NCBI GenBank assembly: GCA_963649615.1
Contig: CAVJIN010000064.1
Span: 1-7,625 of the forward strand
Direction of reading: 5' to 3'
From: UBA9732 sp963649615
GTDB lineage: Bacteria; Spirochaetota; Spirochaetia; Sphaerochaetales; Sphaerochaetaceae
Length of the DNA: 7,625 nucleotides
Position 1 is the stretch's first letter. Every line of letters begins with the position of its first letter. Made by a program: the position numbers and the translations under genes. The notes beneath the pieces were generated by a model that saw only the letters and a program-made list of their open reading frames with translations, did not search any database and was not told the DNA's origin. Shown here one piece after another: positions 1-5,914 of the stretch.

Positions 1-3000
1 TTTCACTTGTTGTATAGGTAAAATCCGTACCATCAATAGAAACAGTAACATTGCTGTTGTCAGTTGTTCCCTTGACATCAACATAGCCCTTTACTACAGG
101 AACAGCTGTAGCCACCAGTGTTTCGTTGCCCATGCTAACATAGTTATCTGCAAATAAAGCAATGCTTTTAGAAACAGAAGATGAAGCAAAATCTGTAAAT
201 GAATATCTGACACCAGTATAGTTTCCTTGTGGAACATAGAAGGAATAATTTCCAGATTCATCCGTTGTAGTCTGTTCATATACGTTAGAGCCTCTAAGCA
301 ATTCTATGCTAACATCAGAACTGCTACTTCTTCCTTCGAGTTTAACAACTCCTGTAATTGTTCCTCTGTTAATACTCATCTCTTTGGCTGGTATTGTTGT
401 CACAGTTGAGGATACAACATTGACAGTTGGAAGAGTTTCAGTTCTGTATCCATTGTATGATAACACAATTTGATACTCTCCCGGTTTCATTCCTGCCAAA
501 GTATAATCTCCATCACTATTACTTATTGCAGAATATACAAGGGTTGAATCACTAAGATTTGTTCCAGTAACCAAGACTCCTGCATAATCAGAACTAAGTT
601 CTAGCATAACTTTTCCAACAACTGAACGGATTGCAACGCTAAGACTTAAGAGTTCTACTTCTTTTTCAGATGATGACTCTACAACAAATTCATTAGTAGA
701 GGCTATTACATAACCATCTTTAGATGCCATAAGAGTGTATGTTCCAGGAAGAACTCTATTAATCTTATATTCACCGTTTTGGTCTGTTGTAGCTGTATAT
801 TGATTGTCTTCATTCTTAAGAAGAATTGTTGTATTTTCATAAGTAGCAGATCCTTCAAGCTGAACCCTACCAGAAATTGTAGACATAATAGACTTAAGAG
901 TTACAGAAGAAGCAGTAGCCACATTTCCAACTGTTACATCAACACTATTACTGAGATTTGTTACATATCCATCTTTTGAATATGTAAGTAAATATGTTCC
1001 ACTTTTCTTGATTCCTGTTATTCTAAAAGAACCATCTGAAGCGGTATTTTCTACAAATATATATTCACTATCTTCTGCGTTAGTAAGAGTAACAGTGACT
1101 CCACTGTAATCGCTACTTCCTTCTAAGATTACGTATCCAGCAACGGTTCCATTTAATGAAATCAATTGAGGCGTGGCAACTTCAACAATATCTCCTACTT
1201 TTACCACTATTCCTTTTACAGTAGTGGAAGCATAGCCTTCTTTTGAAACATAAAGAGAATAAGTATCAGCTTTAAGTTTATTGAAGTTAAAAGCACATTC
1301 ACTATTACTTTGAACAGTCCCAACTGTATTATTTGACGAATCAATTAGAGTAACAAATTCTTCTTTAGAATTAGTTTTTCCACTAATTGTCCCATACAAA
1401 CTTACCAACTCAGGACCGTTAACTGTTAAACTACTTCCACTTGTAACTGTGTAGCTTGAAGTTTCATAACTTGAATAACCTTCTTTTGTAAATCTCAATG
1501 TGTAGGTTCCTTCTGCTAGATTTGTAAACTCATACTTCTTGTTTTCTCCTGTTTCTACAGTTTGAATAGCTGAAGAATCTTTAAGAAGGCTTACACATTC
1601 TCCAACACTGTTACTTGTTCCACTAATCTTTCCATATGAGCTAACTAACGGTTGACCATTAACAGTTGTCTCTCCTGCTGCTACCACCATTACGTCTGTG
1701 ACAATATATGATGCAAAGCCTGCTTGCGAAAATCTTACAGAATAAATTCCTGCAGACACTTTACTAAATGAATATGTGCAATTTTCTCCAGTTGTTATTG
1801 TTTTTACAGCTGTTCCACTCTCGTCAATCAATGTTATGGTTTGTCCTACACTGGAGCTTTTTCCACTAATTGTTCCATAAATTGAAACAAGAGAATCAAA
1901 TACAACATCAGTAGTTTGGTTTTCAACAACTGCCAAAGTCTTTGTTTGTGATGTAAACTCTGGATATGAAGCTGTTATTGCATAAGTTCCTGATTTCACT
2001 TTCTTTATGAAAGAACCTTCAGAATCTGTAAGAACAGTAAAGCTATTATTACCATCTGAATCCTTAATTAAAATCTGAATTCCTTCTTTTACAGTTGAGC
2101 CAGCTAAAGAGACACTTCCACTAATGGTTCCATAATTACCAAGAAGTTCAAGCTTTTCACTAACAGTAGTAATCGTAGCAGACGCAACTTCAAAGTAGTC
2201 AGTAGATTGCGTAAAATAGCCTGCATATGATGCCAAAATTCTGTATTGGCCAGATGTAACGTTATTAATAACATAACTTCCATCTGCTGATGTTGAACCG
2301 TCATAACTTATAGCCTTATCCGCACTCTCAAGCTTAATTGTTATTCCTGTTGAATCAGAGGCATCTCCTAGAAGTGCTTTACCTTCAACTGTTCCCTTGC
2401 CACTGAAGAGAGTTACATTACTTACAACTTTCTCTGGGTTCTCAACATCTTCAGGACAAACAAGCATAACATCTTTCATCATTACAGGAACATAGTCGTC
2501 TAAAATGTAACGAAGGGTGTAAGTTCCTTCTGGGACATTGTAGATTGCAAAACTTCCATCTTGGTCTGTTATTGCAGAATATGAGGTTCCAGGAATGTAA
2601 ATAGTAATATCGTAATGTTCTGTAGCTCCATCAATTAAAGCCTTCCCCTTAATTGTTCCAAGTGGTTTCATTTTTACTGAACCAACATCATTTCCTTCTT
2701 TGATGGCTGGAACTACATCATTAAGCCAACCACCTACTCCATTTGTACTTGGACCTTTAGAAACTACTAGATCTCTATTATTGAAATCGGGCTCTTTGGA
2801 GGTGAAAAGAATATTGTATGTTGTATCTGCATTAAGGTTTTGGATGACAAAGCTCCCGTCATCATTAACTTTTTTGATGGTTACAGTCTTACCTGCAGAG
2901 TCAATTACCTTAACATACACTTCATTTGGAGAGACCTCACTTCCTTCTGGAATAGAAATCACACCTTTGATTGTAGGTGTTGTGTATTCTGAAACATTAT

Positions 3001-3079
3001 TCGTAACAGAATCTACATCACATGAGCACAGAATGCCCAACAATAAACAACAAATAAATGCAACTAATATTCTTTTCAT
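1..3079 (-). CDS. Giant tandem-repeat lipoprotein (carboxypeptidase regulatory-like / Cna-B-like repeats), 3' end missing
   Basis: An open frame begins at ATG 3077-3079 and runs 1026 codons to the left edge without a stop, so the C-terminus is missing. GAGG at 3087-3090 lies 7 nt before the ATG. The N-terminus is a lipoprotein signal peptide: MKR, a hydrophobic stretch, then lipobox L17-C-S-C20, followed by Asp21. After a short linker come at least twelve repeats of about 80-105 residues, starting near residues 36, 141, 229, 317, 402, 483, 563, 644, 733, 819, 906 and 994. Each opens with G-T-I-S/K-G and has a central D-x-D/E-G-S/N-Y/F, then a P/S-G-T-Y-T-L turn and K-D/E-G-Y. This is the pattern of carboxypeptidase regulatory-like or Cna-B-like beta-sandwiches. 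Such arrays usually make extended rods on the cell surface or in the periplasm. The protein is rich in Ser, Thr and Val and poor in Cys. It is the fourth gene of the operon, 20 nt after the beta-barrel gene. The adhesin or stalk role is inferred; the family call is fairly sure. Confidence 0.88.
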   Translation of the reverse strand, partial: MKRILVAFICCLLLGILCSCDVDSVTNNVSEYTTPTIKGVISIPEGSEVSPNEVYVKVIDSAGKTVTIKKVNDDGSFVIQNLNADTTYNILFTSKEPDFNNRDLVVSKGPSTNGVGGWLNDVVPAIKEGNDVGSVKMKPLGTIKGKALIDGATEHYDITIYIPGTSYSAITDQDGSFAIYNVPEGTYTLRYILDDYVPVMMKDVMLVCPEDVENPEKVVSNVTLFSGKGTVEGKALLGDASDSTGITIKLESADKAISYDGSTSADGSYVINNVTSGQYRILASYAGYFTQSTDYFEVASATITTVSEKLELLGNYGTISGSVSLAGSTVKEGIQILIKDSDGNNSFTVLTDSEGSFIKKVKSGTYAITASYPEFTSQTKTLAVVENQTTDVVFDSLVSIYGTISGKSSSVGQTITLIDESGTAVKTITTGENCTYSFSKVSAGIYSVRFSQAGFASYIVTDVMVVAAGETTVNGQPLVSSYGKISGTSNSVGECVSLLKDSSAIQTVETGENKKYEFTNLAEGTYTLRFTKEGYSSYETSSYTVTSGSSLTVNGPELVSLYGTISGKTNSKEEFVTLIDSSNNTVGTVQSNSECAFNFNKLKADTYSLYVSKEGYASTTVKGIVVKVGDIVEVATPQLISLNGTVAGYVILEGSSDYSGVTVTLTNAEDSEYIFVENTASDGSFRITGIKKSGTYLLTYSKDGYVTNLSNSVDVTVGNVATASSVTLKSIMSTISGRVQLEGSATYENTTILLKNEDNQYTATTDQNGEYKINRVLPGTYTLMASKDGYVIASTNEFVVESSSEKEVELLSLSVAIRSVVGKVMLELSSDYAGVLVTGTNLSDSTLVYSAISNSDGDYTLAGMKPGEYQIVLSYNGYRTETLPTVNVVSSTVTTIPAKEMSINRGTITGVVKLEGRSSSSDVSIELLRGSNVYEQTTTDESGNYSFYVPQGNYTGVRYSFTDFASSSVSKSIALFADNYVSMGNETLVATAVPVVKGYVDVKGTTDNSNVTVSIDGTDFTYTTSE
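2..2974 (-). repeat. Array of at least twelve protein-domain repeats within the giant lipoprotein
   Basis: By hand translation I place the repeat boundaries, in gene order, at about 2974-2660, 2659-2396, 2395-2132, 2131-1877, 1876-1634, 1633-1394, 1393-1151, 1150-884, 883-626, 625-365, 364-101, and a last one cut by the window edge at 100-2. The first unit is longest (about 105 residues) and carries an insertion rich in Gly, Asn and Trp. The rest are 80-89 residues. Conserved anchors are the GTISG-like first strand, the DG(S/N)(Y/F) turn, the GTYTL strand and the (K/N)(D/E)GY motif. Divergence is high at the DNA level, so this is mostly an old domain array rather than a simple DNA repeat. Confidence 0.82.
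1151..1876 (-). repeat. Three closely similar adjacent repeat units (units 5-7)
   Basis: Units 5, 6 and 7 (residues 402-482, 483-562, 563-643) are 81, 80 and 81 residues long and share features not seen in the others. They have a short first loop after GTISG/GKISG (KSSSVG, TSNSVG, KTNSKE), lack the D-x-DG turn and have a TGEN or SNSE turn instead. They also share the junction V-S-(S/L)-Y-G, and units 5 and 6 end in TVNG-P-x-L. Each has a single cysteine (residues 434, 495, 595). This looks like a more recent local amplification inside the array. Confidence 0.65.
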
Positions 3080-3099
3080 GTTCAAACCTCAGCTAACTA

Positions 3100-4233
3100 T
3101 TACAATGAGAAAACATACCCCACGGAGATTTCAACGCCACGGCGAATACAGACCTTCTTGCCTGTCAAATCAACTTGCTTCTTTGTTTTCACTTCCCCAT
3201 TCGTCTCTGTATATTCAAAAATTCCGCCAATTTTAAGAGAATCAAAATCGTTCATAAATCTACCATCAATGAAAAATTCTCCAGGACCCAACTTTTTTCC
3301 AATTAACAAACCCCCAAGAGCACCAAAGGTGAAGGATGAAAGCTTTACAGAGCCACTTGCGCCGTTATATTTAACAAGTTCCAAATTTAGGTCTGTTAGT
3401 GGAAGCGAAACATAAGGGCCTGCATAAACTTCAACTTTAATTGGATTTTGAACTACTGCAAAAGAAAGAACCAAAGGAATCTCTATTGTGGAATACTTTA
3501 TGTTAATGTCTGTATCCGACATCCCACTTATTTTCATCTCATTATTCAACAAAACATTAACTTCTAATTGGACTTTTACGGTTTCTGTAATTTTATAACC
3601 CACAAAGCCATTGAATGATGGAACCATGCTGTTTTTTACAGTTGGGTTAACTCCTGTTCCAATCATATCTTCATGTGGTTTAGAAAAAGAGAATAGAGAA
3701 CCAATTTTAGCTCCAACAACAATTTTTTGGTTTCCAACATTAGAGGCATTATCACTTATAAGATTTCTTAGTTTTGTATCGTATTTTATATCCCAAGAAT
3801 TAATTCTTTTAACAAGTGTTGTCTCAAGATCAATTAACTTAAGTTCAATTGTGAGATATGACACATTATTGGTTGCGGCTCCTACAATTATAGCATCAGC
3901 TCCCAACATATGTCCTATTGAAATTGCCTGGCTATCATCAACTAGACCACTTGTTTGAAACTCAAGTTCTGCAATTATTTTTTCCTGGTTTTCTCTATCA
4001 AGAACAATACAACCACTATTTATGAGGCCTTTTTCAAGATCATGTAAAAGAGTATTCGAAAGGGAGCCAAAATCACTCTCCAAGGCAACTACACTGAGTT
4101 TTGTCTTACTTCCTGCATAAGAAGCAAAGAACTCTGTTGCTTCAACAATAAATTCATCGTAGGTAAGAGTCTTTGCGAAAAGTGAAATCAAAAACAAAGT
4201 AAGAACTAGTAATACTGAGATTATTTTTTTCAT
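3100..4233 (-). CDS. CsgG/LpoB-like domain fused to an outer-membrane beta-barrel
   Basis: The 377-residue protein has a Sec signal peptide (MKK, a Leu/Ile-rich core, likely cleavage after Ala20) and no lipobox. Residues about 44-150 resemble the CsgG/LpoB/FlgO-type alpha/beta fold: a K-L-S-V-V-A-L strand, a helix L-L-H-D-L-E-K-G-L, then C-I-V-L-D-R-E-N-Q-E-K-I-I, the A-I-S-I-G-H-M-L-G-A-D-A-I-I-V-G segment and a final strand pair ending in L-I-D-L-E-T. Residues about 170-377 look like a small outer-membrane barrel: alternating strands, an S-T-I-E-I-P-L-V-L segment near 248 and V-Y-A-G-P-Y-V near 269. The C-terminal strand is V-E-I-S-V-G-Y-V-F-S-L, with Phe at the third-from-last position rather than last. 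The start overlaps the previous stop as ATGA. It ends TAA followed in frame by TAG. The protein is probably anchored in the outer membrane with the CsgG-like domain in the periplasm. Both domain calls come from motif patterns; function is unknown. Confidence 0.85.
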   Translation of the reverse strand: MKKIISVLLVLTLFLISLFAKTLTYDEFIVEATEFFASYAGSKTKLSVVALESDFGSLSNTLLHDLEKGLINSGCIVLDRENQEKIIAELEFQTSGLVDDSQAISIGHMLGADAIIVGAATNNVSYLTIELKLIDLETTLVKRINSWDIKYDTKLRNLISDNASNVGNQKIVVGAKIGSLFSFSKPHEDMIGTGVNPTVKNSMVPSFNGFVGYKITETVKVQLEVNVLLNNEMKISGMSDTDINIKYSTIEIPLVLSFAVVQNPIKVEVYAGPYVSLPLTDLNLELVKYNGASGSVKLSSFTFGALGGLLIGKKLGPGEFFIDGRFMNDFDSLKIGGIFEYTETNGEVKTKKQVDLTGKKVCIRRGVEISVGYVFSL

Positions 4234-5207
4234 AAATAAGCAAATTTTCCTTTTAATTCTTCCCCAAAGGTTGAAGAAATTTTATCGTTGAGATCTTTGA
4301 TGGCACGTGTCTTGGCACTTGAAAAATTCTGATGTCCTTCTTTTCCATTAAGGCTGTATGAGAGAATTGTCTTCCTAGTTTGGCTATCTATCAAACTAAT
4401 TGATGCATCATATTCTGCAAAAACAAACGACGCGGCAACACCACTTCCCTGAACTTCTCTAATGTTAATTTGACAGTCAACAACAGCATTAGAATCCTCT
4501 GCCGTATCAGAAAGCCTTAGCCCACAAGACGTTAGTATATTGGCAATATTTGTTTTAACTGCATCAAAATCATCTCCGTCAACAGTTATAGCTATTTTAA
4601 TGCTATCTCTAGCCTCTTGCCACTTCTCCAATGCCTTCTGTTCATCTAGATACTCCCTACTTTCTCCAGCCAGATAGTTAATCATTGCAATACGCGTGTT
4701 GTAATTACGAACAGCTCTCACCAGATTACTTGCACTTTCAAGTCCACTTAAACTGCCCAAGTTTTCTTCAACTTGTTCATAAGCCCGATAAATTGAGTCT
4801 TCCTCACTTTCTATATTTCCCTCTAAGTATTGTAAAGTTGTCCTCTTTTCCATCACAGCAAGTGAAACATATCGTCCGTCTTTTTCTATTGTACGTCTTG
4901 CAATTTCAACACCATAAAGATTGTCTACATCCACATAAGCAGATGATGCCTTTATAAAGCTCTCATCATAATCGGAAAGATTTTCTGTAATAGTACTTGC
5001 TGTCACGCTTGAAACCCTAAGCCCAAACAATGAAGCAAGCTCTGTTTTTGCATTTAGGTCAGCTTTTTCTGCTGTTTCACCATAGCCAAGAGCAACTAAA
5101 TAGGAATCACGGCTATATGTCTTGTATGGTTCATTAACCCAAGATGTAGACGTGCAAGAAACTAATAGAATTAGAAATATCGAGATAAGAAGAAAAGACC
5201 TTCTCAT
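4230..5207 (-). CDS. LPP20-like lipoprotein with an additional C-terminal domain
   Basis: This 325-residue protein has a lipoprotein signal peptide with lipobox L15-V-S-C18 and Thr at +2. Residues about 34-125 resemble the LPP20 fold: D-S-Y-L-V-A-L-G-Y-G-E-T, then a helix with spaced alanines (A-E-K-A-D-L-N-A-K-T-E-L-A-S-L-F), L-R-V-S-S-V and a final strand R-Y-V-S-L-A-V-M-E-K. Residues 125-205 are mostly helical and charged. Residues about 203-320 form a separate alpha/beta domain: I-K-I-A-I-T-V, a helix with C-G-L-R-L, D-C-Q-I-N-I-R, A-E-Y-D-A-S-I-S-L-I-D and T-I-L-S-Y-S-L, then a terminal helix. The layout recalls the modular flagellar outer-membrane protein FlgT, but I cannot show homology. 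The ATG overlaps the stop of the upstream gene by 4 nt (ATGA), with GAGG about 10 nt upstream, so translation is probably coupled. It is likely an outer-membrane lipoprotein facing the periplasm. Confidence 0.85.
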   Translation of the reverse strand: MRRSFLLISIFLILLVSCTSTSWVNEPYKTYSRDSYLVALGYGETAEKADLNAKTELASLFGLRVSSVTASTITENLSDYDESFIKASSAYVDVDNLYGVEIARRTIEKDGRYVSLAVMEKRTTLQYLEGNIESEEDSIYRAYEQVEENLGSLSGLESASNLVRAVRNYNTRIAMINYLAGESREYLDEQKALEKWQEARDSIKIAITVDGDDFDAVKTNIANILTSCGLRLSDTAEDSNAVVDCQINIREVQGSGVAASFVFAEYDASISLIDSQTRKTILSYSLNGKEGHQNFSSAKTRAIKDLNDKISSTFGEELKGKFAYL

Positions 5208-5785
5208 TCTGCGAGGACCTCGTCAACTATTTTTGAGATGACCTCAACCGCGATGTTTATATCTGTTCCGCTGGCAAGGACAGAAGTATCGGCTGCGGTT
5301 GTTGCAATTGCTGAGTCAATTTGTGCCTTCACATTTGCTACTGGAATACTTAAGAGGACCCAAACACCACCTTCGCCATCTTCCCAAAAGTCTTCTTCAA
5401 CAATGCCAGAAAGAACTGCTGTTCCTGCTTCCTTGTTCTGGAGAACAAAAGTATCAATAAAGTCATTTGAAGTGTTGTTAATATCTTCAGAGATAAATCG
5501 TTCTCTAATGGCCTCTACCTTATTAGAAACCCACAATGCAAGATCTGCATCTGCATTCAGCTTCGCTTTAGCTTTTGCAACTTCAAAGGTTTTGCCTTCT
5601 CCATATGCCGATACATAATGTGTTTCATCGTTTGACATATCGTAAATGACCCAATCCGGTCTTTCAATGCCGTTTTTTCCCACAACGCCCTTATTTTGAG
5701 AAAGTGCTATTTTGTGGTTACTCGCACAAGAAACCACACAAATAAGAGCCAATGCACAAACTAAAGCAACAGCAATTTTCTTCAT
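5204..5785 (-). CDS. LPP20-family lipoprotein
   Basis: A 193-residue lipoprotein, first gene of the operon. Signal peptide MKK plus an Ala/Leu/Val core ends in lipobox V17-V-S-C20, with Ala at +2. Residues about 42-150 show the LPP20 pattern: R-P-D-W-V, then H-Y-V-S-A-Y-G-E-G-K-T, a helix with regularly spaced alanines (A-K-A-K-A-K-L-N-A-D-A-D-L-A), S-N-K-V, an acidic loop and V-W-V-L-L-S-I-P. The C-terminal 40 residues are Ala-rich and probably helical. The start is set by a strong GGAGGA at 5791-5796, 5 nt before ATG, and a good promoter just upstream. LPP20 proteins include Helicobacter Lpp20 and the flagellar FlgP family. Neither specific role is shown here, and no flagellar gene is visible in the window. 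Confidence 0.9.
   Translation of the reverse strand: MKKIAVALVCALALICVVSCASNHKIALSQNKGVVGKNGIERPDWVIYDMSNDETHYVSAYGEGKTFEVAKAKAKLNADADLALWVSNKVEAIRERFISEDINNTSNDFIDTFVLQNKEAGTAVLSGIVEEDFWEDGEGGVWVLLSIPVANVKAQIDSAIATTAADTSVLASGTDINIAVEVISKIVDEVLAE
5212..5222. other. Perfect 5-bp-arm palindrome covering the ribosome site at the first gene junction
   Basis: CGAGG-A-CCTCG lies at the 3' end of the first operon gene. On the transcript it reads CGAGGUCCUCG and contains the GAGG that would serve the next gene about 10 nt downstream. A one-base loop is too tight for a full stem, so any structure would open two base pairs or act between molecules. It could modulate translation coupling, or be chance within codons for E-V-L-A-E. 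Confidence 0.3.
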
Positions 5786-5790
5786 CTTTA

Positions 5791-5796
5791 TCCTCC
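5791..5796 (-). promoter_or_regulatory. Strong ribosome binding site of the first operon gene
   Basis: GGAGGA sits 5 nt before the ATG at 5785. It matches the anti-Shine-Dalgarno better than any other site in the window and fixes the start of the 193-residue lipoprotein. Confidence 0.85.
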
Positions 5797-5822
5797 AAGG
5801 TTGAAACTTTTCTTATTGTTAG

Positions 5823-5852
5823 ATTATACCCCTCGCGTGAAGCCTTTTACAA
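5823..5852 (-). promoter_or_regulatory. Sigma70-type promoter of the four-gene envelope operon
   Basis: On the minus strand a perfect TATAAT (5823-5828) is preceded by an 18-bp spacer and TTGTAA (5847-5852, 4 of 6 matches to TTGACA). The predicted transcript would start near 5816, giving a leader of about 30 nt that contains only the ribosome site. No riboswitch-like structure fits in that length. It is the only good promoter I see ahead of the operon, and the three downstream junctions leave no room for others. Confidence 0.7.
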
Positions 5853-5875
5853 GGATATTTCTGAATATGTTCTTC

Positions 5876-5914
5876 TTTGTAAATGTTGGCCATTTGTAAA
5901 TGTTTGTAAATGTT
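5876..5914. repeat. Three direct copies of a 12-bp sequence upstream of the operon promoter
   Basis: TTTGTAAATGTT occurs exactly at 5876-5887, 5893-5904 and 5903-5914 (AACATTTACAAA on the coding strand of the operon). The start-to-start spacings are 17 and 10 bp, and the last two copies overlap by 2 bp. The array begins at the last bases of the nuclease stop codon and ends about 24 bp upstream of the -35. The 10-bp spacing is one helical turn, as expected for side-by-side binding of a regulator. It may equally be a small slippage repeat in AT-rich DNA. Confidence 0.5.

Noticed and set aside
94..279. Short open frames on both strands within the repeat lipoprotein, including 94-279, 227-409, 779-979 and 2104-2304
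   Set aside because: All are out of frame with, or opposite to, the continuous 1026-codon repeat frame.
2700..3236. A 178-codon plus-strand open frame across the start of the giant lipoprotein
   Set aside because: It lies opposite two genes that have signal peptides, ribosome sites and recognisable domains. Its own translation has no domain pattern and no ribosome site.
3611..3958. A 115-codon plus-strand open frame inside the CsgG-like/barrel gene
   Set aside because: It is the mirror of a well-supported coding frame, with no family resemblance.
5238..5618. A 126-codon plus-strand open frame inside the first LPP20 gene
   Set aside because: Composition (Ser/Ala/Thr-rich) reflects the opposite strand of an alanine-rich helix; no start signal.
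5876..5914. CRISPR array
   Set aside because: Only three 12-bp units, two overlapping, with no regular spacers and no cas genes.
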